64,000 nt of DNA, taken from positions 62,001 through 126,000 of the forward strand of contig QORU01000003.1 in NCBI GenBank assembly GCA_003574785.1. Reading direction: 5' to 3'. Positions 8,845-17,830 of this stretch are shown here, piece by piece. The notes beneath the pieces are model-generated. The model ran no database searches. It saw only the letters and a program-made list of their open reading frames with translations, and was not told where the DNA came from. The translations under genes were made by a program, and so were the position numbers. The DNA is from Taklimakanibacter deserti. GTDB taxonomy: Bacteria > Pseudomonadota > Alphaproteobacteria > Rhizobiales > Aestuariivirgaceae. Position 1 is the stretch's first letter. Each line of letters begins with the position of its first letter.

Positions 8845-9957
8845 ATGAGGATCAACGAGCATCAGTTTGATCGCGCTGCCGAGCTTTTCTACGAAGCGGC
8901 TGCACTGCCCGATCGATGGCCGAGCGCGCTCGAGTTTCTTGGAAACAGCATCGGCGCGCTGGGCGTCAATCTGTTCCCGATACAAGCCGGCCGGCATTCC
9001 GCGCTCTGCATGCCCGAAACCGAGGAAACAGTCCGGGATTTGGTCACCAGCCGCTGGTTTCCCGACAATACCTACATGCGGCGTGGTCTCGCGCTGACGC
9101 GAGCCGGACGGCAGGGCCTGATCTCTTCCGCCGAAATGTTCACACCTGAAGAGATGGCCCGTGATCCTTTCACCAACGAATGGCGGAAGAAGGTCGGTAT
9201 TGGACACGAGGCCGGCATGCTCCTCGTCAATCACCCGCCAGACCTCATCATGCCGATCACGATAGTCCAGCCTTTAGCGGACGAGCCCTATGAACCAGCC
9301 GAGATCGCCAAGATGAACAAGCTCCTGGCATCCCTCAAAAGCGCGACGAGCCTTGCCTTGAATGTTGGTTTCTCGGCGGCCCAAGGCCTGGCGGCCGGCT
9401 TGAGCCAGGCGGGCAGGGAAACCGTCCTGTTCAGTGAATCAGGGCGTGTTCTCCATGCACCGGCAACGCTCGAGGCGCATTTCGGCGATGCCGTCTGTCT
9501 CCATGCCGAAACGATTTCCTCCTGGAACCCGGCCGCCAATGAACGCCTGTCATCGGCCGTGAAGCGTGCCGTAAGCAGGGCTTCGCCGGAAGCACGTGTG
9601 GCCCCGTCATTCGCCCTGCCGAGGAAGGGCGGTGGTGTGCCGTTCATCGGGGAGGTCATTCCGATCGTCGGCGGCGCACACGACATCTTCATGCTCGCCC
9701 GCGCCGTGCTCATCATCTCCGATCCGCTGGCCAATCTGAACCGGGCTTCAGCGCCTATTCGCGAAGCGTTCGGCCTTACGCAGGCCGAAGCGAGAATGGC
9801 GTCGAGGATTGCCGCGGGCCAGCAGCTGATGGACATCGCGGCGGCCGAGAACATCACGATCGAAACGGCGCGATCGCGCCTGAAGCTGGTCCTGGCCAAG
9901 ACCGGAACACATCGCCAGACCGAGCTGGCAATCCTTGTGTCCTCGTTCGGACGCTGA
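8845..9957 (+). CDS. LuxR-type helix-turn-helix regulator (second of a tandem pair)
   Basis: This 370-residue paralogue of the preceding gene shares its N-terminal block (FDRAAELFYEAAALPDRWPS against the equivalent segment) and an almost identical C-terminal LuxR helix-turn-helix (ENITIETARSRLKLVLAKTG). The central sensor part has diverged more, which suggests different inputs but similar DNA targets. The short gap from the first gene makes co-transcription likely. Confidence 0.82.
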   Translation: MRINEHQFDRAAELFYEAAALPDRWPSALEFLGNSIGALGVNLFPIQAGRHSALCMPETEETVRDLVTSRWFPDNTYMRRGLALTRAGRQGLISSAEMFTPEEMARDPFTNEWRKKVGIGHEAGMLLVNHPPDLIMPITIVQPLADEPYEPAEIAKMNKLLASLKSATSLALNVGFSAAQGLAAGLSQAGRETVLFSESGRVLHAPATLEAHFGDAVCLHAETISSWNPAANERLSSAVKRAVSRASPEARVAPSFALPRKGGGVPFIGEVIPIVGGAHDIFMLARAVLIISDPLANLNRASAPIREAFGLTQAEARMASRIAAGQQLMDIAAAENITIETARSRLKLVLAKTGTHRQTELAILVSSFGR

Positions 9958-10019
9958 GCAGCTCCGCCCCAGCTCTGACCTTTTCCAGCCCATAATTTGC
10001 CGCAACGTCCGCCTCTGAT

Positions 10020-10039
10020 GGTTCCCGGGACAGGGAACC
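10020..10039. repeat. Short inverted repeat between the LuxR pair and the MuiA-like gene
   Basis: GGTTCCC (10020-10026) and GGGAACC (10033-10039) form a 7-bp stem with a 6-nt loop, 14 bp before the next start codon. It could be a weak terminator or an operator. No T tract follows. Confidence 0.4.
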
Positions 10040-10052
10040 ACGGAGCATCCCC

Positions 10053-11732
10053 ATGCGTACGATCACCATTGCGCTTTTCCTCGCCACGACGTCATTAACG
10101 CCGGCTTTGGCCGCCGATATCGCCGCCCTTTCGCGCATCGATGCCGTGACCGTCTTCCCGCGAGGGGCGGAGGTCACCCGCATCGCCGAGGCCCGCATCG
10201 CAGAGGGCGAGCATACGCTCGTCTTCGAGGGCCTCCCGGCCGAGCTCGCACCCGAGACCTTGCGGGTCGAAGGCGCGGGCGGTTCAAAGATCGAGATCGG
10301 CTCGGTCGACTCCAAGCTCGTCTTCGCCACTGACAACAGCCGGGGCGAAGACCGCAAGCGCATCGAGAAGGACATCGAAGCCTTGAATGACGAGCGCGCG
10401 GCGCTCGACCAGGCGATCGCCGATGCCGACTATCAGAAAGATCTCATCCAGCAGATGGCGAGCATCACCCTGACCGACCGTCCCAAGGAAGGCGAGACCC
10501 GCATCCTCGATGCGCAGAGCCTGGGCGGCGTCCTCGATCTCATTGGCACCAAGCTCGCGAGCCTCGGCAAGACCGTCCTCGATGCCAGGCTGCGCCAGCG
10601 CGAGATCGACCGTCTCACCGGCGATCTCAACAAGAAGCTCGCAAGCCTCGCGCCGCAAGAAGAGCAGCGGCTCAAGGTGAGCGTGCATCTGACGGCGGCG
10701 CAGGAAACGGAGGGCACCTTCCGCCTGCGCTACCGCATCCACAATGCCGGCTGGCAGCCGATCTATGATGCGCGCCTCGGCGCGATGGACAAGGACGGCA
10801 AGGCGCCGATCGAGCTGGTGCGGCGCGCCGATGTCGCGCAGTCGACGGCGGAAAGCTGGGACAATGTCGCCTTGACGCTATCGACGGCGCGCCCGATCGG
10901 TGCCACCGCGGCGCCCGATCTCATGCCCATGGCCATCAACGGCTTCATCGAAGGCCGGCGCGAGAACTTCACCGCGCGCGGCACCGGCAATGCGGGCGGC
11001 GAATTGGCTGCCCCGCAGCAAATGCAGGACAAGCGCAGCGATGACGATGGAGTCGCCGATGTGGCGCCGATCGTGCAGGCACAGGCGAATGTCGCCATCG
11101 CGGGCTTCCAGGCGCTCTACGGCATAGGCGGGCGGGTCACGGTCGACAACACCGGCACCGCCAAGAAGGTGCGCATCGCGACCGACAGGATACAAGCGAA
11201 ACTGTCGGCGCTCGCCGCCCCCAAGCTCGATCCCAATGCCTATCTGACGGCGGCCTTCACGCTCTCAGGCGAGACGCCGCTCCTGCCGGGCCCGGTCATG
11301 CTCTATCGCGACGGCGTGTTCATGGGCGAAGGCGCCTTGCCGATGCTCTCGCCCGGCGAAGAGGGCCGGCTCGGCTTCGGCGCCGACGACCTGGTGAAGG
11401 TCAAGCGCATCGAGGTGAAACGGCGTACCGCCGAGGAGGGACTGATCTCGACCTCCAATATCGATGAGCGCGCCTTCGACATCACCGTCAAGAACCTGCA
11501 CCAGGCAGAGATCCCGATCACCATCCTCGACCAGATGCCCTATTCGACCGAGGGCAAGATCACGGTCGACACGCTCTCCGGCATGACGCCGCCGACGGTC
11601 AGGGATTATGAGCGCCGCCGCGGCGTCCTCGCCTGGACCTTCGAGCTCGCGCCCCAGGACACGAAGGTCTTGCGGCATGGCTATAAGGTGAGCTGGCCAC
11701 GCGACCTCAAGCTCGGACTCAATGAAGAGTGA
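10053..11732 (+). CDS. MuiA-like envelope protein (DUF4140/DUF4139)
   Basis: The 559-residue protein has a signal peptide (MRTITIALFLATTSLTPALA), then a DUF4140-type N-terminal domain (IDAVTVFPRGAEVTRIAEA). A helical, coiled-coil-like segment follows (about residues 105-205) with a long C-terminal DUF4139 beta domain containing YRIHNAGWQPIYDARL. This is the mucoidy-inhibitor A family; its biochemical role is unknown. It is likely periplasmic or outer-membrane associated. No partner gene is evident. Confidence 0.85.
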   Translation: MRTITIALFLATTSLTPALAADIAALSRIDAVTVFPRGAEVTRIAEARIAEGEHTLVFEGLPAELAPETLRVEGAGGSKIEIGSVDSKLVFATDNSRGEDRKRIEKDIEALNDERAALDQAIADADYQKDLIQQMASITLTDRPKEGETRILDAQSLGGVLDLIGTKLASLGKTVLDARLRQREIDRLTGDLNKKLASLAPQEEQRLKVSVHLTAAQETEGTFRLRYRIHNAGWQPIYDARLGAMDKDGKAPIELVRRADVAQSTAESWDNVALTLSTARPIGATAAPDLMPMAINGFIEGRRENFTARGTGNAGGELAAPQQMQDKRSDDDGVADVAPIVQAQANVAIAGFQALYGIGGRVTVDNTGTAKKVRIATDRIQAKLSALAAPKLDPNAYLTAAFTLSGETPLLPGPVMLYRDGVFMGEGALPMLSPGEEGRLGFGADDLVKVKRIEVKRRTAEEGLISTSNIDERAFDITVKNLHQAEIPITILDQMPYSTEGKITVDTLSGMTPPTVRDYERRRGVLAWTFELAPQDTKVLRHGYKVSWPRDLKLGLNEE

Positions 11733-11762
11733 GCTCGCCGCGCAAGCGCGGGGACCCCCCGG

Positions 11763-12014
11763 CTACCTGCCCGCGGGGTCTTTCGCGCTGGCGCCCAGCA
11801 CCTTCTTTTCGAGGAACTCGAGTCGGGCGGACAGATCGTCGGTCTCGCTCTGGAAGTAAGCGACGATGAGGACCGCCAGGATGAGGCTCGAATTGAATAC
11901 GCCGATCGTGCCGGTGAGCCACGGGCCGAGATAGGCCAATACGCCGGCGAGCACGATGACCATGATGACGATCTTCAGCGCGCGGACCGGACTTGATTTC
12001 TTCTTTCTAGCCAT
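11763..12014 (-). CDS. Small two-helix membrane protein with coiled-coil tail
   Basis: This 83-residue protein is not recognised. It has a lysine-rich start (MARKKKSS), two hydrophobic segments (about residues 13-33 and 37-53), and a short charged helix with heptad-like spacing (ETDDLSARLEFLEKKVLG). It is convergent with the MuiA-like gene, with a 30-bp gap. Confidence 0.6.
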   Translation of the reverse strand: MARKKKSSPVRALKIVIMVIVLAGVLAYLGPWLTGTIGVFNSSLILAVLIVAYFQSETDDLSARLEFLEKKVLGASAKDPAGR

Positions 12015-12120
12015 GGTGTCAGTTTAATCCCAGCCTTGGGTTCCCTCAAGTCACAGTTTATCGATAGACGATTCGCCGCTGCCATACTCGTTAACAAATG
12101 GAATTCTCGTCGCATTATAA

Positions 12121-12218
12121 AGCGCGATGGCTTAACACCGGGTCGCCATCGCGCTTTATCTTTTTGTTTGCGCATGACCTTTTCGGAAAACCGGTATCCA
12201 CTTTTCCGGATCATGCGC
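12121..12218 (-). repeat. Rhizobial-type composite palindromic repeat, copy 1
   Basis: Two adjacent palindromes make up this element: a GCGCGATGG/CCATCGCGC hairpin (12122-12154) and a longer palindrome GCGCATGA...TCATGCGC (12170-12218). A near-identical copy in the opposite orientation lies at 51559-51657. The conserved arrangement shows a mobile or mosaic repeat rather than a chance terminator. Confidence 0.8.
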
Positions 12219-12273
12219 TGGGCCAGTTCAATACGCGTTTGCCTTTATCCTATTCCGGTGTAAAAGCCTGCAA

Positions 12274-12305
12274 CGGCCCCGGCGCGCACAGCGCTTCGGG
12301 GCCGG
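12274..12305 (+). promoter_or_regulatory. Strong GC hairpin in the purA leader
   Basis: CGGCCCCG-GCGC pairs with GCGC-TT-CGGGGCCG around a 5-nt loop, followed by TTTC, 38 bp before the purA ATG. It may be a terminator for upstream transcripts or an attenuator of purA. The sequence alone does not decide. Confidence 0.5.
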
Positions 12306-12342
12306 TTTCATGTCTGGCTGGGCTTCGGTTCAAGGAATCACG

Positions 12343-13635
12343 ATGGCGAATGTCGCGGTAGTGGGCGCCCAATGGGGCGACGAGGGCAAGGGCAAGATCG
12401 TCGACTGGCTGTCGGAACGCGCCGATATCGTGGTCAGGTTCCAGGGCGGGCACAATGCCGGCCACACGCTGGTGATCGACGGGGTGACCTACAAGCTCTC
12501 GCTCTTGCCTTCCGGCATCGTGCGCAAGGGCAAGCTCTCGGTGATCGGCAATGGCGTCGTCATCGACCCCTGGGCGCTCTGTGCCGAGATCGACAAGCTC
12601 TCGGGGCAGGGAGTCGCGGTCAGCCGCGAAAACCTGCGGATCGCCGGCAATGCCACGCTCATCCTGCCCTTGCACCGCGAGCTCGACCAGATGCGGGAAG
12701 CCGCGGCGGGCGAGGGCAAGATCGGCACCACCGGGCGCGGCATCGGGCCTGCCTATGAGGACAAGGTCGGGCGCCGCTCGATCAGGGTGCATGACCTCGC
12801 CAATCTCGCGACCCTCGATCCCAAGATCGACAGGCTGCTCACCCATCACAATGCCCTGCGCCGCGGCCTTGGCCAGCCCGAGGTCAAGGCCTCCGACCTC
12901 AAGGACCAGCTGGCGCAAGTGGCGCCCAAGCTTCTCACCTATTCCGATGCGGTCTGGCACCTGCTCGACGAGGCCAGGCGCGACGGCAAGCGCATCCTGT
13001 TCGAGGGCGCGCAAGGCATCCTGCTCGACATCGATCACGGCACCTATCCCTATGTGACGTCCTCCAACACGGTGGCGGGGCAGGCCTCGGCCGGCTCCGG
13101 CATGGGGCCGTCCTCCATCGGCTATGTGCTCGGCATCGCCAAGGCCTATACGACCCGCGTCGGCTCGGGCCCGTTCCCGACCGAGCAGCAGAACGAGATC
13201 GGCGAGCTCATCGGCCAGAGGGGGCGCGAATTCGGCACGGTGACGGGGCGCAAAAGGCGCTGCGGCTGGTTCGATGCGGTGCTGGTCAACCAGACGATCA
13301 AGGTTTCGGGCATCCATGGCGTGGCGCTCACCAAGCTCGACGTGCTCGATGGGCTTCCCGAGATCAAGGTCTGCGTCGGCTATGAGCTCGACGGCAAGCG
13401 CATCGACCGATTGCCGGCCGCCGAGGAAGCCCAGAAGAATGTCGTGCCCGTCTATGAGACGCTGGAAGGCTGGCAGGAGACGACGGCGGGTGCCCGCTCC
13501 TGGGCCGACCTCCCGGCCCAGGCGATCAAATATGTGAAATATCTCGAAGAGCTGATCGGCTGCCCGGTGGCGCTGCTCTCAACCTCGCCCGAGCGCGACG
13601 ACACGATCCTGATGAAGGATCCGTTCGAGGACTGA
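12343..13635 (+). CDS. purA: Adenylosuccinate synthetase
   Basis: PurA joins IMP and aspartate with GTP in the first step from IMP to AMP. The 430-residue length is standard. The start at MANVAVVG is chosen because the GTP-binding loop [12 protein letters not shown] follows directly (about residues 10-21). [10 protein letters not shown] and the late [10 protein letters not shown] segment are also diagnostic. A LAS-type peptidase gene begins 1 bp after the stop, so the two are likely co-transcribed. Confidence 0.97.
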   Translation: MANVAVVGAQWGDEGKGKIVDWLSERADIVVRFQGGHNAGHTLVIDGVTYKLSLLPSGIVRKGKLSVIGNGVVIDPWALCAEIDKLSGQGVAVSRENLRIAGNATLILPLHRELDQMREAAAGEGKIGTTGRGIGPAYEDKVGRRSIRVHDLANLATLDPKIDRLLTHHNALRRGLGQPEVKASDLKDQLAQVAPKLLTYSDAVWHLLDEARRDGKRILFEGAQGILLDIDHGTYPYVTSSNTVAGQASAGSGMGPSSIGYVLGIAKAYTTRVGSGPFPTEQQNEIGELIGQRGREFGTVTGRKRRCGWFDAVLVNQTIKVSGIHGVALTKLDVLDGLPEIKVCVGYELDGKRIDRLPAAEEAQKNVVPVYETLEGWQETTAGARSWADLPAQAIKYVKYLEELIGCPVALLSTSPERDDTILMKDPFED

Positions 13636-13636
13636 C

Positions 13637-14503
13637 ATGTTGCGGCGCCTCATCGGGATCGTCGGCGCCACTCTCATCTTCGCGCTCGCGACCGCCGTCA
13701 CGCAATTGGGCGGCGTGGCTTTCCTTCTCGCTTTGCTCCTCGTCTGGATTGTGCGCCGCTCCGGCATGCGCAAATCCGTCGCGGTGATTGCCGGGATCGT
13801 CTTCTTCATCGCCGGCCTCGGGATAGCCAATCGCTTCATCGTGCCGCCGCTCGCGGCGCAATTCGGACGCGCCCCTTTGCCCTGCGCGGCGACGGGGGAG
13901 CAGCCTTATGCCGCTCTGTCGCCGCTTTATTGCGCCCTGGGACGCAACTATGTGCGCCCTGAAGCCAGGGCCATGCTGGACGCCATGGCATCCGATCTCG
14001 CCCAACACTATCCCGGTCTCACCGTCGCCTATCTCGATGCCGGATTTCCGTTCTTCGACGGTTTCCCGCTGCCGCCGCATCTCTCCCATCACGACGGGCG
14101 GCGCATCGATCTCGCCTATTTCTACAAGGATCGGGCAGGGACCTACCAGCCGCTCGCGACGCCGTCGCTTCTGGGCTATTGGGGCTTCGAGCCGCCCTCC
14201 ACCGGTGACGCCTCGCCTTGCGATGACAAGGAACGTTGGCTCACCTTGCGCTGGGACATGGGCTGGTTCCAGGCCTTTGTGCGCCAGGACCTCGTCCTCG
14301 ATGAGGAGAGGACTGCCGTCATGCTGCGCTGGCTCACCGAGCGCGGCTCGACCCAGGGCGTCGAGAAGATCCTGCTCGAACCGCATGTGGCAAAGAGGCT
14401 ACAAGTCTCATCACCCCTGATCCGGTTCCAGGGCTGTCGCGCAGCGCGCCATGACGATCACATTCATGTCGAGGTCGGCTATGCGCCTGGACCACCGTCG
14501 TAG
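13637..14503 (+). CDS. Membrane-anchored LAS-type metallopeptidase-like protein
   Basis: This 288-residue protein has two N-terminal membrane segments (about residues 4-39 and 46-68), then a soluble region with the zinc-site pattern of the LAS peptidases (MepA, VanX and relatives). H151-x6-D158 lies in SHHDGRRIDLA, and H275-x-H277 lies in RHDDHIHVEV near the C terminus. These two elements are the classic H-x6-D and H-x-H ligands, so a murein endopeptidase activity outside the membrane is plausible. Overall similarity to MepA is otherwise not obvious to me. It follows purA by 1 bp. Confidence 0.65.
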   Translation: MLRRLIGIVGATLIFALATAVTQLGGVAFLLALLLVWIVRRSGMRKSVAVIAGIVFFIAGLGIANRFIVPPLAAQFGRAPLPCAATGEQPYAALSPLYCALGRNYVRPEARAMLDAMASDLAQHYPGLTVAYLDAGFPFFDGFPLPPHLSHHDGRRIDLAYFYKDRAGTYQPLATPSLLGYWGFEPPSTGDASPCDDKERWLTLRWDMGWFQAFVRQDLVLDEERTAVMLRWLTERGSTQGVEKILLEPHVAKRLQVSSPLIRFQGCRAARHDDHIHVEVGYAPGPPS

Positions 14504-14726
14504 TCTCAGGAGCCCTGTTGGCACTGCTCTCGACGTCGCCGGAGCGCAGTGTCGGCGGAGCATCCCTGTGCCGCTCTCTCGCTGGATACAGGGTAAATTA
14601 CAGGGAAAAATCGAAAAAGCGGGCTTTCGCACTGCGGGCTCGGAGGTTGGCCGGCCGCCTGTATGGGAGACCTCGCAGGACCTAGCCGTCAGCCCTATAT
14701 ATGGCATCAGGGAACTGGAGTTCGCC

Positions 14727-14843
14727 ATGCATCCCATCCTGCTGTTCAACCCGTCATTGGCGCTCAAGATCGTCATCGCCGTCATCACCATCGTGGCGCT
14801 GGTCCTCTTCATCAGGGCCTATGGGCGGAGCGGGAAGCTCTAG
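14727..14843 (+). CDS. Very small membrane protein (38 residues)
   Basis: The frame encodes MHPILLFNPS, then one hydrophobic helix (ALKIVIAVITIVALVLFI) and a basic tail. A GGAACTGGAG stretch 7 bp upstream can act as a ribosome-binding site. The Met-hydrophobic-Arg architecture is typical of real small membrane proteins, but I do not recognise a family. Confidence 0.45.
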   Translation: MHPILLFNPSLALKIVIAVITIVALVLFIRAYGRSGKL

Positions 14844-14864
14844 CTGCTTCGGCATGGCGAAGGG

Positions 14865-15011
14865 AGCTCGGCCAAGAACACCAAGAAGATTTTGACGAGT
14901 CGGCGCAAGGACTTGGAGGCGGGAACCAAGATCCTGCTTGAAAAGGAGACGATCACGCCAGAGGACTTCCCGCCGCTCCTGCCGGCAAAGGATAAGATAG
15001 CGACGGAATAG
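14865..15011 (+). pseudogene. C-terminal remnant of an FtsH-like protease gene
   Basis: The open frame ending at TAG 15009-15011 reads KKILTSRRKDLEAGTKILLE and then KETITPEDFPPL. This resembles the extreme C terminus of AAA-family zinc proteases of the FtsH type, where a helix with an LLE-x-ETL motif ends the protein. No AAA or HExxH part is present upstream, so only about 45 codons remain. The assignment rests on pattern memory. Confidence 0.45.
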
Positions 15012-15014
15012 CGA

Positions 15015-15803
15015 TCAGTAATTCCGCCCCTCGACGAAGAAGCCGTAGAGCGAGGTGAGGACCGTGATGCTGAAGATGGTGAAGATCCAGTTCACCACCA
15101 GCTGAAGCCCGAAGCCGACGGCGATGCCGAGCATGCCGTGGACAGCATTGGCGGCATAGGCGAGCGCGCCGAGCATGAGCCCGGCACCGAGCGCGACGAC
15201 GATCTCGAACAGGAAGATCAGGAATATCGGCAGGTTGTTGCCGTTCGTCACCGACCAGGCATCGCGCATGCCGAAATCGCTGCGGCCGAGCGCTATGGCG
15301 GGAAGCTTCACGCCCAAGCGCAAGGCCAGCACGCCGATCACCGGAATGATGACGATGGCGATGAGGATCATGGAGGCATCGATCTGGCCGAGCAGTCCGC
15401 CGATGAGGCCGAGCGGCAGGCCGACGACGAGGCCCGCCGCCACCACGGCAAGCGAGATCAGGAGGAGGTTGCCGAAATAGCGCCAGGTCTTGTCATCGAG
15501 CCGGAAGATGTCGCGGCCCTTCGGCACCTCATCGAGAAGGATGTAGCGGTGCCAGTTCACGGCGATCGAGGCGAAAGCCAGCAAGGTGACGAGCGCGATG
15601 ATAAGGTTGATCAGGAAGGTGGCTCCGGGACTGGCTTCCGGATTGCCGCCGGTCGTACGATCGAGCAAAGCGGAAAGAGCGACGACGACCGGCACGAAAA
15701 CCGCATACCAGGGCCAGCTGATGCGGAAGGCATAGGCGATATTGTTGCGCACGCTGCTCAGAGCGTGACCGATGCATTGGCCGGCGGGAAGCGGACGGGG
15801 CAT
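15015..15803 (-). CDS. Integral membrane protein, about six helices, unknown function
   Basis: The 262-residue protein has six or so hydrophobic segments (about residues 30-48, 62-84, 108-135, 140-165, 190-215, 225-250) and a small cytoplasmic loop (RYILLDEVPKGRDIFRLDDK) typical of uncharacterised alphaproteobacterial membrane proteins. No catalytic motif is visible. It begins divergent from the CAP-domain gene region. Confidence 0.65.
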   Translation of the reverse strand: MPRPLPAGQCIGHALSSVRNNIAYAFRISWPWYAVFVPVVVALSALLDRTTGGNPEASPGATFLINLIIALVTLLAFASIAVNWHRYILLDEVPKGRDIFRLDDKTWRYFGNLLLISLAVVAAGLVVGLPLGLIGGLLGQIDASMILIAIVIIPVIGVLALRLGVKLPAIALGRSDFGMRDAWSVTNGNNLPIFLIFLFEIVVALGAGLMLGALAYAANAVHGMLGIAVGFGLQLVVNWIFTIFSITVLTSLYGFFVEGRNY

Positions 15804-15933
15804 TTAACTTGTGTCTCCTCGCCGTCCGCCTTAAGAAAGCCCGAAGCGCCCGTCAAGCCACCAAGCTCAACGCGCATCCTTTCGCGAAGTGGACTCACTT
15901 CGCCGAAAGGACGCGCGCCAAATCAATATCTTG

Positions 15934-15980
15934 GAGCAAATCCTTATCGCCAAAGTCTTCAACTTTGGCGGGATTTGCTC
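15934..15980. repeat. Long imperfect palindrome upstream of the CAP-domain gene
   Basis: GAGCAAATCC (15934-15943) pairs with GGATTTGCTC (15971-15980), and inside it CGCCAAAGT (15948-15956) pairs with ACTTTGGCG (15962-15970). It lies 37 bp before the next start. A second, shorter inverted repeat (CTTTCGCGAAGTGG / CACTTCGCCGAAAG) lies just upstream near 15880-15908. These look like intergenic repeat elements rather than operators. Confidence 0.6.
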
Positions 15981-16017
15981 TAAGACGGGCCAAAACCGAT
16001 CCCGACGGCAACCCCCT

Positions 16018-16635
16018 ATGAGCATGCTATCCTCTCGCAAGCACGTGATCCGGCTCGTTGCGCTTTTGCTGCTGGCCGCGGCGTCCATTCTGCCCGCTGG
16101 CCAGACGGCGCAGGCCTCGAGCGATTATGCCTATTATGCCCGCGCACTTCTGAGCAAGCTGCCCGAGAATGCCGGCGCCAGGCCTGATCTCGAAGAATAT
16201 CTCGACAAGCTCGTCTCTTCCTACCGCCAGTCCAAGGGCCGCAAGGGCCTCATCGCCTCGGATCTGATGCGCGAGGCGGCGAGAGCCCAGGCCGCTGACA
16301 TGATGTTCACGGGGAAGTCGAACCACCGCTCGCGCTCGGGCCACAGTTTCGACCAGCGCTTCGGCGCCTATGTCGAGGACGTGGAGCTCTATCGGGCGAA
16401 GGGCGAGAATGCCGCGAGCGACCGCAAGAAGGGGCCGGCGGACGAAAGCAAGGCGCGGGCGCTGTTCGCTCTGTGGCTCGCCAGCGGCGGCCACCGGCGC
16501 AACCTGATGAAGCGGGATTATGACTATGTCTCGACCGGCGTCATCCAGCGCGGCGATGAATTATGGGCGGTGCAGATGTTCTGGTCGAAGCCGGCGCCGC
16601 CCAACAGCAATCCGCTGATCATCGGCGTCGAGTAG
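16018..16635 (+). CDS. Secreted CAP (SCP/PR-1) domain protein
   Basis: The 205-residue protein has a signal peptide (about residues 1-33, ending QTAQASS) and a CAP domain. Supporting motifs are LMREAARAQAADM (first CAP helix), the NHRSRSGHSFDQR segment, GENAAS, and LWLASGGHRRNLM with the conserved G-H-R-x-N-L pattern. Such proteins are usually exported; their bacterial function is mostly unknown. A bidirectional terminator follows the stop. Confidence 0.8.
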   Translation: MSMLSSRKHVIRLVALLLLAAASILPAGQTAQASSDYAYYARALLSKLPENAGARPDLEEYLDKLVSSYRQSKGRKGLIASDLMREAARAQAADMMFTGKSNHRSRSGHSFDQRFGAYVEDVELYRAKGENAASDRKKGPADESKARALFALWLASGGHRRNLMKRDYDYVSTGVIQRGDELWAVQMFWSKPAPPNSNPLIIGVE

Positions 16636-16660
16636 GCGGCGTTTGGCATACGCAAACAAA

Positions 16661-16690
16661 AAGCGCCGTTCCGGTCAGGGAACGGCGCTT
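16661..16690. terminator. Bidirectional terminator between the CAP gene and rpoH
   Basis: AAGCGCCGTTCC (16661-16672) pairs with GGAACGGCGCTT (16679-16690). A-rich sequence lies on the left and T-containing sequence on the right, so it can terminate both convergent genes. Confidence 0.85.
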
Positions 16691-16703
16691 TGGATTTGAT
16701 TGA

Positions 16704-17618
16704 TCAGACCCTGGCTTCGGCGGCGGCGATCGCGGGCTTGGGAGCGAGCGCCTTCTGGGCGGCGTTCTTCACCGCCTTCTGCACCTTCTCGAAGGCTCTG
16801 ACCTCGATCTGGCGGATGCGCTCGCGCGACACGCCGAATTCCTGGCTCAGATCCTCGAGCGTCGCCGGCTCTTCCTGCATGCGGCGCTGCTCGAAGACGC
16901 GGCGCTCGCGATCGGTGAGCTTGTCCATGGCTTCGGTCAGAAGGTCGAGACGCAGCTTCTTCTCCTCGCTTTCGACGAGCATGTCTTCCTGCGTGTCGCT
17001 ATCATCGACCAGCCAGTCCTGCCATTCGCCTTCGCTCTCGGCGCGCACCGGTGCATTGAGCGAGGCATCGCCCGACAGCCTGCGGTTCATCGACACGACG
17101 TCCTCTTCCGGCACGCCGAGGCGGCGGGCGATCTCCTTGACCTGGTCGGGCTTGAGATCGCCTTCCTCCAGGGCCTGGATCTGGCCCTTCACCTTGCGCA
17201 GGTTGAAGAACAGCTTCTTCTGGCTGGCGGTGGTGCCCATCTTGACGAGGCTCCACGAGCGCAGGATGAATTCCTGGATCGAGGCCTTGATCCACCACAT
17301 CGCATAGGTCGCGAGCCTGAAGCCCTTGTCGGGCTCGAAGCGCTTAACCGCCTGCATGAGGCCGACATTGCCTTCCGAGACGACCTCGGAAATGGGCAGG
17401 CCGTAGCCCCGATAGCCCATGGCGATCTTGGCCACGAGCCGCAAATGCGAGGTCACGAGCTTATGGGCCGCCTCGCGGTCGCCATGCTCCTTCCAGCGCT
17501 TGGCGAGCATGAATTCCTCGTCCGGCTGCAGCATGGGAAACTGCCGGATTTCCTGCAAATAGCGGGAAAGACCGCCTTCGCTCGAGACGCTCGGAAGTGA
17601 AGCGACGGGTTTAGCCAT
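16704..17618 (-). CDS. rpoH: RNA polymerase heat-shock sigma factor (sigma-32)
   Basis: The 304-residue protein has sigma region 2 (GYGLPISEVVSEGNVGLMQA and FRLATYAMWWIKASIQEFIL). It also carries the RpoH-specific segment QKKLFFNLRKVK (about residues 131-142), region 3, and a region 4 helix-turn-helix (LEDLSQEFGVSRERIRQIEV). A strong AAGGGGGG ribosome-binding site precedes the ATG. It directs core polymerase to heat-shock promoters. Several alphaproteobacteria carry two rpoH genes; only one is in this window. Confidence 0.96.
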   Translation of the reverse strand: MAKPVASLPSVSSEGGLSRYLQEIRQFPMLQPDEEFMLAKRWKEHGDREAAHKLVTSHLRLVAKIAMGYRGYGLPISEVVSEGNVGLMQAVKRFEPDKGFRLATYAMWWIKASIQEFILRSWSLVKMGTTASQKKLFFNLRKVKGQIQALEEGDLKPDQVKEIARRLGVPEEDVVSMNRRLSGDASLNAPVRAESEGEWQDWLVDDSDTQEDMLVESEEKKLRLDLLTEAMDKLTDRERRVFEQRRMQEEPATLEDLSQEFGVSRERIRQIEVRAFEKVQKAVKNAAQKALAPKPAIAAAEARV

Positions 17619-17830
17619 GATATGTGCCCCCCTTTCACGGGCCGGGTGGAGACGAGAGCCTCCGCCGGTGATGAGGATATAGGGTTCAATGCGCGGAATT
17701 TAAGACCGTTCCCGAAAAAAAGAAACTTAATAAGTTGCAATATATGTCTGAGGCTGACGTTACGGTAGATTGTCCGACCCGGCGGATGGCCCTTGCTCGG
17801 GGGCAGGATTCGGGGGATTGATGCAAGTCT

